A stretch of 43,079 bases of DNA from Phoronis australis (Eukaryota; Phoronida; Phoronidae). The notes beneath the pieces were generated by a model. The model made no database searches and was not told the DNA's origin. It worked only from the letters and a program-made list of their open reading frames with translations. Below, in pieces: positions 12,401-23,686 of this stretch. A program made the position numbers and the translations under genes. Location of the stretch: positions 1 to 43,079 of the forward strand of contig NMRA01001172.1 in the NCBI GenBank assembly GCA_002633005.1, given 5' to 3'. The first letter of the stretch is position 1. Each line of letters opens with the position of its first letter.

Positions 12401-15400
12401 TGTCATTGGTTGCACTTATACTGACTGCACTGCCACCTGTCACTACAGCGAGGCCGCCAGTGTCTTAGCAGCTCGTCCACGTGACTGTTAGTGGACGGGA
12501 GTGCTTTTGTAGTGCGTTGTGTTCTATAAATATGGGGCTGAGTTTTCAAGTCAACGAACTGAGAATAGGGGTCTGTGAACAGTGTTTATAGGAGAGGATG
12601 TATTTGCATAAATTCTCGAATCGTGGAAATTTTACAATTTGGCTACCTTTTGGTTTGGAAAGTAAAGTCAACAAAAAAGACACAGAGTTGGGCTGCGGCT
12701 TGCGCGTACCGTTTAAATAAGAGTACCATGTTTTTCTATCAACCGATCTGCCAACCGATCAACCGTGGCATCATTAATTACTGTCATATGTTACTTTAAT
12801 TCAGTTATGAGGGTACAGTATATTGTACACACTTTACACATAATCTGACATTAAATTTAATTAGCCCATACCCAATTCTGAGAGCTTATGGGATATGCTT
12901 TGGCGCAAAAAGGTTAGCCTACTGTCTGACATTTACGCATTATTAGTTGTTGGTCAGTATATTTTTGAGATTCGAATTATATTTAATTCACGTTTCTTTG
13001 AGGACACAAGGCTATTTGCCTACACATTGCAGATGTCACAAACACTTTGCAAAAGACTCAAGCAAACTCACTGAAAATTAGAATTTCTTCACACAATTCT
13101 TGAAAACTCTTTTGGTTTTGGGAACAAAATCACGTAAAGTCAAGTAATTTTAACCAAATGCTGTTTCAGTGTGTTTCACCCAAAGATTTGCTCAAGTCAT
13201 CTCTGATGGTGCGCATTCTCGTGATCAACCTATTTTTATGGTAAGGAAAGCGGAATAGCGTGCACACATATGGTTCAGTACTGAACTCACTACTTGCACG
13301 AATTCGTCATTATGCTTGAAAACGAAGTACTGTGTCCAAACTACAATGGTTCTGCATGTTTAGAACACTCACGCTTTCACGTTTGCGTTTTTAAAATTGA
13401 TGCTAAACCAAAGCAATTTTTCCCCAAATAACAGTCATATTTTGCAGCGCCACCAAGTGTGCAAGTAGTGAATAACGATACAATGGAAATTTTCCGACGG
13501 AAGGCTACAAAGCATTTATGTGACACAATGTAGTTTGAATTTTACCATTTATCGGTCTTAACTTGTTCCTAACTCAGATTAGAAGTGTTTTCCCGTTTTA
13601 GTGGTTTGTCATTACTTGATAGGCTTACCAGGATGATTATTTGGAAAGATCCAGCTGGTGATTTTATGCGCCAAGCATACAGCAATCTCGAACAAAAAGG
13701 AAATGTCAGCTCATTTCAATCATACAGTGTATCTCATCTCGGTTAGAAAAAATGACTAAATGTTGGTTCTTATCCAATCCAAAAACACAGCAATATACAC
13801 TGACATGGCTCCCGGAGCCAAGTTGAGATCCGGTTCGTTGTCCGTTATCCAGAGGAACAACTGGTATGTGACTATTAACCGACGAATGACCCCTTTTGAG
13901 TAAAACGAGAGCAGTTGTAGAACTTCAAGGACGTGACTTAAACCAAGAGTTACATGTAGTTTTGCAAAGCTTAACTGAAAAATGAAGAAAATGAAAGCGA
14001 AGAACCTAATCATCATGGTAGTTTTGCAAACAAAATTGTTCATTTTTACAGGATGTTTACAGACATGGTTTACTTTGGGTTGTCGTACGGGTCATCAAAT
14101 CTAGCCGGAAACGACTTTTTGAACTTCGTCATATCAGGTGGCGTAGAGGGCGCTGCTTACGTGGTCTCGTACTTCTTACTGGTTTATGCGGGAAGGAGAC
14201 TGTCGACCGTAACTTGTTTGGCAGCAGCAGGAGTCGCTCTGATACTTTCTGTTGTCGTGCCTGCAGGTAATCACTTTCAGCAATCTGGGACCATCTTAGT
14301 TACGAGCAGGAAAAGAACTTTAATGAAACGGGGCCTAATTTATTCAAAAGCATAAGGAATATTAAGTGGAAATATTAGTTAGAATATGTATCAATGCAAT
14401 TTGACTGAGTACACGAACCATATGCTTCCACTCGATATCACATATTTGTTTCATCCTTATTTGTTCTGCCTATCAGCCGTGACAACAGTTACAAATTATC
14501 AAACTTAATAAATTGTTGGTTGGCATTATGAATAAAAAATAAAAAAACGAAACAGCACTAGTTGAAAAGTTTAAATGTTTAGAATTGTAGGCAAACTAGT
14601 GTGTTTTCGGATGGGAAAAATAACAAATGCTGGCTTACACTTACATGTATGGCCGTATATGAGGGATTTTACGATAAGTGTAACTCAAATGCTTATACAG
14701 CTTTAGTAGGACCTCGTATTTTCAAGTGAATATTTGGGAATAGTCTCACCACTATTGTCACGGTTTAGAGTAATAAAAGTCTACTTCTGTTGCATAGATT
14801 TGGGTGCACTAGTTACTGTCTTGGCGATGTTCGGAAAATTTGCCATCTCTACTGGATACGCAGTCCTCTACGTTTACTCCGTGGAATTGTTCCCAACGAC
14901 AGTTCGAAGTTTCTCCCTTGGCCTATTGAGCACGTCATGCAGTATCGGCGGAATAGTGGCACCATATGCGGCACTACTGGCAAGTTTTGAACACACGTGA
15001 TAAAGGGCCCGCCTACCTATTTGTAGGCTTCCATGCCCGGTTGCATGAAACAGTCCCAATTAAGGACTCAACTAAGTTCCCTAAATCTAACGCGTATTTT
15101 TGGACTGGTGAAAACATCGATTGCCCTTTCTTGTATTGTTTTAGTTCCATTATTGAGTTATCTTTTGACTTTTATACAAATTGAAAGTGAACGGTTAAAT
15201 TGCCAATATTATCGAAAATAATTCGGGATCTTTTCATACAACACCTCCAATTTAAGGACTAAGTCCCTATTTATTTTCAATGAGCTCTGGGCTAAGTTAT
15301 TTTTGATATTATTAAAAAGGTCATTAAACAAAGAGGAACTCATGCTAAAGATGAAATGATAGAAAACTATTGCACCTGGGAGTTCATAAAGACACAAAGA

Positions 15401-16083
15401 CTTAAGGACCTTTGTTGAGTCCCTACTTGGGACTGTTTTATGCAACCGGCCACTGTTCACAGCATCGAATGTTTTAATTAGCTGCTGTTGTTTGGAAAAT
15501 TATTGTGGACAGATGATCGAAAGCATTTTTAGTTTCTATAACCTAGGAGTCTATTGGTTTCAAGTGGTAGGGTTACGGTCGCAAGACTTGTGCAACCGTT
15601 GCGATATGTCACTCGTTCGCCACCTGCTAATCTGACATTGCAAACGAAAATACTCTAATCTTAGCTTGAGCCATTGTTCTTGATCGTAACGACAAAAATC
15701 CGCTAATAAAAATGCATTTGTTTCACAACTGAATGAGAAATGAAAATGCAAGATAAAAATCATAGTAACACAATTTTTGAGAGACCGGACAAACTGCTTT
15801 CGGTTGATGTATAATTATCAAAGGAATACTATTTTGAGAAACTGATTAGCATTGTATTGCACAAATTTTGTTCTTGCAGGGAAACGTTCTGACCGTTGAG
15901 ACACCACTCGTCATCTTCGGTGTGTGTTCCTTAGTCAGCGGGTTGTCAGCCATTTTCCTACCTGAGACTAAGGGCCTAACACTACCTGACACTATGGAAG
16001 ACGTAGACCGTTTCCATGGTACCATTAATCCTTGCCTGAAGAAGAAGAAGCACGTGTGCGTTATTTTACGAGACTTTCCTTAA
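6323..16083 (+). CDS. SLC22-family (organic ion) transporter gene, 5' exon missing
   Basis: Eight exons on the + strand (6323-6426, 6913-7067, 11437-11608, 11942-12089, 13170-13240, 14052-14266, 14798-14979, 15880-16083) join in phase to 1251 nt, 416 codons plus TAA. The product is a major-facilitator membrane carrier of the SLC22 organic cation/anion/zwitterion family. Visible family marks are the WNLVCDK segment before TM2, the MFS loop GYLADKFGRR between TM2 and TM3, PESPRWL after TM6, the FPTTVRSFSLG segment in the second half, and LPET after TM12. Hydrophobic segments account for TM2 to TM12. Exon lengths of 104, 155 and 215 match, from memory, exons of vertebrate SLC22 genes. The first exon, normally encoding the N terminus, TM1 and the large extracellular loop, was not found between 1 and 6322; it may lie outside the window or be lost. 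Substrate cannot be told from sequence. The C-terminal tail is short. Confidence 0.9.
6913..7067 (+). CDS. SLC22 gene, exon 3 (TM3-TM4)
   Basis: 155 bp, acceptor tttcag, donor gtgagt. Completes the MFS motif (DKFGRRK), then encodes two helices and a SGFSNGGTYN stretch typical of the TM4 region in SLC22 proteins. Confidence 0.9.
7478..7700 (+). pseudogene. THAP-like fragment in SLC22 intron 3
   Basis: Frame with YYCYFPWCKSP, LKLPKD and AWRITIKL, matching the first half of a THAP finger (C-x3-C, LP, W), followed by a good donor (TTG|gtaagt at 7701). The Cys/His second half is not evident. Lies just inside an inverted-repeat pair (about 7383 and 10740). Confidence 0.3.
8551..8636 (-). repeat. 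tRNA-derived SINE or tRNA-like sequence
   Basis: On the - strand: TGGTGTAGTGG matches the pol III A box (TRGYNNARNNG) and GGTTCGACCCC matches the B box with one mismatch, at tRNA-like spacing. A full cloverleaf with a CCA-type acceptor is not convincing, so a SINE head is preferred. A perfect 16-bp palindrome (8531-8546) sits beside it. Confidence 0.55.
9171..9331. mobile_element. Foldback MITE, 161 bp
   Basis: Almost the whole element is one palindrome: the left arm opens GATTATTACATG and the right arm ends CATGTAATAATC, with long matching inner arms (CGTTATCCCCCGTTATCTAG and its complement) around a GC-rich turn near 9247. It is flanked by TA on both sides, consistent with a TA target duplication (Tc1/mariner type). 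In SLC22 intron 3. Confidence 0.75.
9556..10160 (+). repeat. Interspersed repeat R2, copy 2 with extra sequence
   Basis: Colinear with 2688-2935 at both ends, with about 350 extra bases between the two landmarks. In SLC22 intron 3. Confidence 0.5.
11437..11608 (+). CDS. SLC22 gene, exon 4 (TM4/5 loop, TM5-TM6)
   Basis: 172 bp, acceptor ttgcag, donor gtaaga. Starts with the GMEYIGERRR loop after TM4 and encodes two hydrophobic segments. The preceding intron (7068-11436) is the largest of the gene and is full of mobile-element debris. Confidence 0.9.
11942..12089 (+). CDS. SLC22 gene, exon 5 (ESPRWL and cytoplasmic loop)
   Basis: 148 bp, acceptor cctag, donor gtaagt. Encodes LLPESPRWLMQTGK, the SLC22 signature after TM6, then a charged intracellular segment. 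Confidence 0.92.
13170..13240 (+). CDS. SLC22 gene, exon 6 (end of loop, start of TM7)
   Basis: 71 bp, acceptor tgtttcag, donor gtaagg. Encodes PKDLLKSSLMVRILVINLFL; the final W codon is split with the next exon. Confidence 0.85.
14052..14266 (+). CDS. SLC22 gene, exon 7 (TM7-TM9)
   Basis: 215 bp, acceptor tttacag, donor gtaatc. Encodes MFTDMVYFGLSYGSSNLAGN, then two helices separated by YAGRRLS. Confidence 0.92.
14798..14979 (+). CDS. SLC22 gene, exon 8 (TM10-TM11)
   Basis: 182 bp, acceptor gcatag. Encodes KFAISTGYAVLYVYSVELFP and TVRSFSLG. The 3' boundary has gcaagt rather than a GT donor; only this GC donor joins in frame to the next exon without an early stop. Confidence 0.88.
15036..15450. 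mobile_element. MITE with about 40-bp terminal inverted repeats
   Basis: The left end reads CCGGTTGCATGAAACAGTCC and the right end, on the opposite strand, CCGGTTGCATAAAACAGTCC; similarity continues through GGACTCAAC. No coding sequence inside. Target duplication unclear. Lies in SLC22 intron 8, just after the GC donor. Confidence 0.7.
15880..16083 (+). CDS. SLC22 gene, last exon (TM12 and C-terminus)
   Basis: 204 bp, acceptor ttcttgcag. Encodes TM12, the LPETKGLTLPDTMEDVD motif and a lysine-rich tail ending in TAA at 16081-16083. I saw no clear AATAAA close downstream. A further splice near CACGTG is possible but weak. Confidence 0.85.
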   Translation, partial: GNVLTVETPLVIFGVCSLVSGLSAIFLPETKGLTLPDTMEDVDRFHGTINPCLKKKKHVCVILRDFP

Positions 16084-16697
16084 TAATTTAATCGCGCGAT
16101 TATGCAATGTAGTCTTGGCTTATTTTCATACTTTGTGGGCGGCACTTCTTCAAGGTACGGTTTCGCGAAAAGTGACTTCAGGCTTAAGTCAGAATGCTGG
16201 TTACTTAAGGATATTTCCAACCTTATTCACAAAAATTGGCCATTTTTGCAAAATTTCACTTGTGTCTAGCAAAATACCTTATCTTCATTCTCGGGGAACT
16301 TCAAATACGAAATATATACTGCGTAGCGAGAAAAAAAGATTTAGCAGAACCACCTTGGAACCGCACAACTGCGTGGATATTTGTTTAGCACCTATCCAAG
16401 GTCAAAGGTTAAAGGGCTTTCAAGTAAATCGAGTCTCCCGCCAGGTACAGAACACCTTCGGTATACCCTCAGTCCTTTCATTCACAAATTGGCCATAACA
16501 TTGAAACAACGAGGTGTGGTTATGATAGAATGGTCCCGGGGAAAACGAATACAAAACGTAGTTTTTATCCTAAGGGAGTTGTGGATCTACATGCATACGA
16601 CCGTTGACGTTGAAAACAAATGCTACGAGTTGCCTCAGGCCTCAGTCTGGTCATGAGCACAGAAAGTTGTGAAAAGAGATAAATCCTCCCCCTTACT

Positions 16698-17139
16698 CCT
16701 TAATTCAATTATTAAGTTAACATTTCGATGTTTCGATTTCATGTTAACGACTTACTTTAACCACCAATTCAATTTTTGTTATCCATTTCTTACTTTGTTT
16801 GGTATCAGTCTCCCAGCACGTGATGTGTACAGGCTATGAGTTGTGACCTACTTTTCTAAGTAGGTCGTACAAAACGGCAAAAGTTGGCTGCGAAAGATAG
16901 GTCTATTTGAGGTTTTANTCCTTAATTCAATTATTAAGTTAACATTTCGACGTATCGATTTCATGTTAACGACTTACTTTAACCACCAATTAAATTTTTG
17001 TTATCCATTTCTTACTTGGTTTGGTATCAGTGTCCCAGCACGTGCCATGTACAGGCTATGAACTGTGACCTACTTTTCTAAGTAGGTCGTACAAAACGGC
17101 AGAAGTTGGCTGCGAAAGATAGGTCTATTTGAGGTTTTA
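16698..17139. repeat. 221-bp tandem duplication with N at the junction
   Basis: Copy 1 is 16698-16917 and copy 2 is 16919-17139, about 95% identical (roughly 11 differences by eye), separated by a single N at 16918. May be a true tandem repeat or two alleles joined by the assembler. Confidence 0.9.
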
Positions 17140-19149
17140 ATGATATTTAAGTTCGTTACGCACTGCAAAATTAGTTGACATTGCAAGAAAACATTGAAAT
17201 AGGTGACATAGTTAAGGATTCTATAGGTTATGTATACCGAAAACAAGTTTTCACAGAATAATTAACCAAAGACTTAGAGATTTTCACGTGTCCCAGTTTA
17301 ATCGGCTTTTTCTCGGCTTCGGCAAATCGACTTTATTTGAACTTAGGAACACCAGTTCTCGAAAATGGCACGATGGACTTCGCTGAAACTTTCCAAACTT
17401 AATATTTAGTCACTAATCTCAAAAACACTGTTAGGATTTTTGATATAAAAGCTTAGGTTTTGTGTAATGTGGCAAAAACGAATACGACTTCAATTTTTTT
17501 ACAAAAATACCTTACGTTTTGCAAGTTTCTTTGTCATAGAAACCAAATGAACAAACTAATCGAAAATTCCTAACAGCGTTTTTGAGGTAATTGATGAAGT
17601 TTTCATTTAAAAAAGGTTTCGTTAAAATCGACCGAGGGGTTATTTTGCTATGAATGTACCTTTCTTAAAAATGAAATTTTTACTTAAAAAAGGTTTTAAC
17701 GTAAAAATAATAATAACAAATAAATACAAAAAGTATATTTATATTTCCTGGTCTTTGTTCTTTCAGAAAATATATACTTTTACTAGTTGACAAAGCTTAG
17801 TATTTTTTGATATACGAGTTAGAATAGAGGCCACTAAATAAGGTTTGAAATAACCTTAAGGTAGTCAAATGCCGGAGGTTTGCCACACCACACAACATAT
17901 TTCAAAGTTTAGCCACTTAACATGTTTTTTGTGTTGGAGAAAAAAACTTTCAATTCAAGTTTTATCAAAATAATCTTTATTTCAGCCTAAAACTGATTTT
18001 GGGAAAGTTATGATATCACACTTGGATTACGCTGAAACTTGGGTGAACCAATTATTTTCATTCGTTTTCTCCAAAATTAACTAATAAAATTGCAATTTTC
18101 CGTTTGTGATGTTTCGGGTATGAAAAATTTGGTTTAAAAAAAAATTCAAACTTCAGATTCTGTAATAACTTAAAGATGGAAATAACATATCAAATATTGA
18201 ACATTATTGAATTATGATTGTTTAGATTTAATTAGTACATAAAACGGAATTTCTACGAGTGCACTTATGAAATTATCTTCTTCAGAACGCTCTTCTTCAT
18301 TTTTCATTTTGATTGAACAACATTATAGATTATTTTCATTTTGTGCTCCATTATTTGCAACATTTTCTAATAAAGAATGACAAGCTGAAAAGCATGATAG
18401 CAAAAACAGTTAACTATTCGCCAAATGTTACTCTGTGCGAACTGAGTTTGCTTGCTTGTATATTGCTTGAAGAAATGAAATTTACCCGGGTGTATTGCTT
18501 TGCTATGTTTTTTTGTAAAAAAGCCATCATCCTTTGTTCAATGTTGTCATATTAACCTACATAAATTACAAATTTTACGAAGATCCTGCCAAGATTCAAG
18601 AGAAAAGTTGCAGACACAAAAAAGCAAAACTGCCATTAGGGGTGCCATAGTAGGCGAAGCCATTCAAAAATCACTACCCTCCATACTTTTTCCTAATAGA
18701 AACGCAATTACTGAATTTCCATTACAATCCTTTATGATTTGGCCAATAGAGAGGCAGACGCCAAAAACAGACTAAAAATAATAAAATAAATGGCTATTTT
18801 TAGTATTAGGTGGTGCAGAGACTCACAGACCCAACATGATTTTCACTTTCAATGTTCCATCCAATGAGGCATACAGAGCCGCAACTAATCCTACGCAAAA
18901 CACTCTACTCAACAGCAGGTCAACCAAAACCCCAGCCAGGATGAAAGCTGACTGTTGCTTCTGATGATCTCAAATGTCTAAGACTAATGATTGTAGGATG
19001 CTCGACATTCGTTGGGTAAAGCAGCTAGTTTCCGCACTGCAAAGAATAATGGTACGGAGCTCATTGATAGCATTGCATCATTAAGATGGAGGAGAAGAGA
19101 TGCAGGAAGGGAGGGAGCAAGGAGAGAGAGAGAGATGGAGAGATGGAGA

Positions 19150-19477
19150 NNNNNNNNNNNNNNNNNNNNNNNNNNNNNNNNNNNNNNNNNNNNNNNNNNN
19201 NNNNNNNNNNNNNNNNNNNNNNNNNNNNNNNNNNNNNNNNNNNNNNNNNNNNNNNNNNNNNNNNNNNNNNNNNNNNNNNNNNNNNNNNNNNNNNNNNNNN
19301 NNNNNNNNNNNNNNNNNNNNNNNNNNNNNNNNNNNNNNNNNNNNNNNNNNNNNNNNNNNNNNNNNNNNNNNNNNNNNNNNNNNNNNNNNNNNNNNNNNNN
19401 NNNNNNNNNNNNNNNNNNNNNNNNNNNNNNNNNNNNNNNNNNNNNNNNNNNNNNNNNNNNNNNNNNNNNNNNNNNNN
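19150..19477. other. Assembly gap (328 Ns)
   Basis: Run of N, preceded by GA-rich low-complexity sequence. Any open frame crossing it is an artefact. Confidence 1.
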
Positions 19478-19721
19478 CCCCAAATATGACAATTGACTCT
19501 GACAATCGCGTGAAAGCGCACAAACGCCGTGTTTGTCAAGGTAGACAGTTTTCAACGCACGAACTACGCATGTACTTTTATTTTCACCGTTCTTTTCTCA
19601 TTATAAGTACTGTTTTCTCACAAAACGTTTCAAACAATGTCTGGAGCCATGAAATAGGCCTATAGGCCAAGTCAGTGAGTAATTGGTACAGTTTGCCAAA
19701 ACTATCTGTATTCTGCAACTG

Positions 19722-19790
19722 AGAGAGATAGGGAGGGAGGGAGGGAGAGAGGGAGAGAGGGAGAGAGAGAGGGAGAGAGAGAGAGAGATC
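19722..19790. repeat. GA/GGGA simple repeat
   Basis: Purine-only run of gagagaga and gggagg units. A similar run borders the gap at about 19085-19149, so the gap probably results from this low-complexity sequence. Confidence 0.9.
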
Positions 19791-21334
19791 TTTTATGCAA
19801 ATTGGGAGCAGCTGTACTGATGAGAAGACCAGTGCAGGTATTCACTTATTTTCAGGGGAGGGGGGGGCTTGACTTCTCTAATTCCCCCTAATGCCGATGT
19901 TATTTTTTGCGTCTGAGGCTGTATAGTTCATCAAAGAAGTCCATATAGTCTTCACGTGCAGTCATTCTACTTCAACAGCAAACTTTCAACAAACGGGTGT
20001 TGAAACATCAGGCAAATCCAACACTCAGGGCTTACAACTACACTAGATTATGTTAAATCTACATTTCCATAGCATTTATACCAAAAAATGAAACAAGTTT
20101 CAACTTCATAAAATTAGTCTCGATATATTTCTTTCCACGATAGGACTCCTTTGGTTTCTGTTACCTACAAGAACATCGAAGCCATAAGTGATGAAAAAGT
20201 CTATTGAGTTGTTCCATAGTCAAACTAGGCATCATCACTGAATGTAACCAATGCTTCTCTAGCAAGTAATTGTCTGCAACTATGTAGCTTAAAGTTGCGG
20301 TTTGTCTTACCCACTGATAAATTCATAAAACTCAGGAATTTAATTATTGCACCACATGCCAAGATTTCAGTTCACACCGAGCAGACTGGGTAATGGGAAT
20401 GATTCAGGCCTTCATCTAGAGGGCAGTGGGTGTCCAATTGGACAAACTGCCCTTGTTCAGTAGTACACTGGACGCCCAGACTCAAATTTAGACACCAGGT
20501 CGAGGACACCCTGTTTTTCACATTTGGATGCCAGTCAAGTAAGTACTTGTGTCTCTCCTTAACTTCATAGTGCTAACAGTACAGGTAACACTTGGAGCTA
20601 ATAGCGTCCTGTCCACTATGAAAAAGTTAGTTCTAAATTAAGACAATGTCTAAGATATAGCGAACTTTATTACAGACCCGTATCTCAACAGATACATACC
20701 ACACTAAAACAGCAACCTGAATTGGGGTCATAAAACGCAGTCATGAGTCAAGGACGCCCTGTGAATTTAATGAATCCAATTTCAGCCTGTTTTTGAAATC
20801 CTGGGTACCCTCCCGAGTTGAGTCCACATGTACGTTGAGGCATATTTTTTAATGCCTGTTGATCTAACATGATATTATTGCTCATTGTTTACTTTAGAAG
20901 TGGGTTTTGAGTATTTTAATGTTAATTCAATTGGAATAACTTTGTGTCAATATGAATGATCTATTTAAAAAACAGTTGAATTGTTTATTTCAAAACTAGT
21001 TTAAAATTTTAATGCTTTTTACAATAACACACTCAGATAGTATTAATTCTAATAAATACGTTTGGGCTCTTAATATTTGAAATAAGTGTAATATTTTAAC
21101 ATAACTAAATTACTTAGCAAAATTAACAAGCATGCATGTATAGCAAAAACTGGTTACACCTGACTATTGTACCTAACTTAAGGACAATCTTCGCCTAATA
21201 TCGAAACGTAGTTTTCACGCACTCTAGCTTTGTGTTTGCTTTCCACTTCTTGTTTATTCTTAACTTGGCCAAAAAATAATATTATTCGGAATGTTGAGCA
21301 CCTTCTCAGTGATTTTCTTGTGTACCTTTCGTGC

Positions 21335-21590
21335 ACGCGCCCAGCCTAAACATGGGGTGTGCTTGAATTTTTGAGATTGTGCAGCTTTTATTAAGATTCA
21401 CGGGGTACACTAAGAGCCACAAATTGTGCATTCGCCGAATTCTAGTAGTTTCCGCTTTTTAGTGGACTTTTGTCCCATTTTCTACTTTTTCAGAGTTTTT
21501 GTTTCTGAGGTGGACCTTCTTGCCCACTTCGCCGAATGAGGAGGGGCTCATTTGAGCCCCCAGAGCCTCCCCCTCTGGGTGCGCGCATGC
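21335..21590 (+). repeat. Interspersed repeat family R1, copy 1
   Basis: Shares GCGC(A)CCCAGCCTAAA, ATTCGCCGAATT, TTTTAGTGGACTTTT and GCCCACTTCGCC with 33175-33420, in the same order and strand. An inverted part copy is at about 2790-2885. Confidence 0.75.
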
Positions 21591-23115
21591 CTTTCAAGTG
21601 CCATTTATTGATGAGTTCAATGTAATTCAAAATGAATTCATGTCTGTAGTTACAACACATTAACAAGGAAGCTATTAAGAAGTCATGCCAAGGGTGTTGT
21701 CAAACAGCAAGAGAAACCGTTGGTTCTGTCACATCTCGTAATGGAGAGAGCTATGACTGTCTCCAACTGTCTCTCTTCAGAATGGCTAGTCATGCGACCA
21801 TTCTGTCACAATCTGATTGGATGGCAGACATAACATGTCCCTTTATTAACAAAAATACTTTAAACAAATCATGTTATCCTTTCAGTACAAAATTTAAATT
21901 ATGAAAAAATAATGGAGATTCCCTAACGAATGTGAGAATTATGCATGCCTTGAACAAAAAAAGTGGATTTTCCATTTTCCTTTTGTATTCTGGAAGTTGA
22001 ATTTCCCAATTGCATTTTGCATACATGGGTTATTGAACAATTTAGCATTGGAATTTAAGTTTTCCTTCTATTTATCGAAAATTGAATAAACAGAAAAAAC
22101 AGTGGTTGTGTGCATAAGGCATAATTACAGTTTTAATGGAAACAGGAGCATGTATATTAATTGTCCTGATGTTATAATTAGCCAAATGAAAAAACGAACA
22201 TACTTATGTGACGACTAATTTTTGTGAAACACTGAATTCAGCTACTAATATGAAACATTTGTAGATAATAATTTAGAACATATTCACTGGAATGTTTGGA
22301 ACTTGTATCACCTTAAGTAGTGCAGACATAAATTTTGATGGATAAAGATACATATCCAGCAATTAGAAATGTCGATCTGAATAACAAATTGAAGTTCACT
22401 TCCTGGTGAAATTTCATACAGATCAGAGAGATTTTAATCAAGAGCTCAATTAAAACGAAGTATATTTATTTCCATGTTTTAATCAACTGGAAAGCCTAGT
22501 AAAATTTTTAATTTTAAAACAGTTTTGTCACTGAACAAGGACAATTCACTTGGGTGCACCTATGGCTGACAGCAGGAAATGATGGTCGTCCTCACTTCTA
22601 GTTTATTCTACACGTAGGTTGGCAGATTCACAAATTTCAACCTCCCCCACAAAGCAGACACGCTATATGTGGAAAATATGGGTTGTTGGTAGATTTAAAT
22701 GTTGGGTGCTGCATGAAAAGCTATTTAAACATCAAATACAGGGGTCGAACAATGGCAAATTGGTCAAGCACTTCACTGGAGCATATCTGATGACAGTCAA
22801 TAACACCAAGGTCCAGGCCAAGCGTGAGTGCTCTGATTTAGATCGGTGCGAACTTGCCAAAAATAGTGGAACAATTGCTTCTCGTACGCGCGTGAACGCA
22901 CGACACAGCCTTTATAGCACAGAAAATTTATTGTCACTCATGAACTGGGGCTCGGGTTGCAATACAAACGTATAAAATTCTTCCGTTAATATGGGCACCA
23001 TGACGTCATGCAAGCCAATGGGTGAACAAGTCGAAACAGAATTATAAACGCATCTACGACTATTCAACCGTTACTATGACGTAGTTGATGAATAAATATA
23101 TCAATGGATACTTAC

Positions 23116-23164
23116 TTGAACTGAAAATTACGCATAAGAACGTTAGAACAGACAACTGATCCAT
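23116..23164 (-). CDS. Signal-peptide exon A, without visible body exons
   Basis: 49 bp coding, MDQLSVLTFLCVIFSS, intact ATG and gtaagt donor, phase 1. Sequence to its left is related to the first intron of the receptor, but no Ig exon follows before the SLC22 gene at 16.08 kb. A 328-base gap (19150-19477) could hide a small exon; otherwise this is an orphan first exon. Confidence 0.7.
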
Positions 23165-23400
23165 TTTAAATTCTTCAGTACGGTGACCTAGTTATGGTAT
23201 GTCGCCGCGTCGGTTAATTTAGGTCAATATCCGGGCTTCGTCGCACCTGTGTCACGTGACTTAAAACAATCAAGATCCGTATACCGCGGCAATATCGTCC
23301 GGTTACCTATTTTCGTCAGGCTCCAAAGTTCGCCCGCCATCTTGTTTCGCGTGCAGCGCAACCACGCGGGACTTAGCGTTCCAATTTGGAGTTCTCGTCT
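23165..23400. promoter_or_regulatory. Putative promoter region of signal exon A
   Basis: The sequence just upstream of the ATG (GGTCACCGTACT, GACATACCA, CCGACGCGG) is shared with copies B and C, so it is a conserved 5' leader or promoter. Beyond it, 23.2-23.4 kb is richer in CpG than its surroundings, and GCCGCCATCTTG-like text occurs on the + strand, so a bidirectional promoter is possible. Confidence 0.35.
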
Positions 23401-23686
23401 GCACGTTAGGTACTAACTTATCGGAAGAGACACGTATCAAAGTAATGAGACAAAAATCGGTGAGTTTACCGATTGTTTTTTAAAACCACTTAAAAATCAG
23501 TAGATTTTACTAATACACTTTTTTGTGCGTTTTCAGAAGATGTTTTCGAATTTAAATTTTCTTCCGACGGGACACAANTGGGGTTGAAAATGGGTGGAAG
23601 ACCCAGGCGTCTCCACCGTTGTCGTTTTTACCAGTGCGATCAGGATTTTTAAGCAGAAGGTCCGCGGAGAATCGCCTTTTTCAGAC

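Larger units (their letters stand above)
17900..23400 (-). repeat. Segmental duplication block A (receptor first exon and intron 1)
   Basis: 17930-18305 matches 37190-37640, 21850-22320 matches 37720-38160, and 22990-23240 matches 38160-38380, all in order. About 3.5 kb (18.35-21.85 kb, with the gap and GA repeats) is extra in this copy. The block contains signal exon A. Confidence 0.75.

Noticed and set aside
18984-19665. Long open frames over the gap
   Set aside because: They are made of Ns.
22619-22975. 118-codon + strand frame
   Set aside because: It lies in the duplicated receptor intron-1 block, and the copy at 39.6-40.0 kb does not keep the frame.
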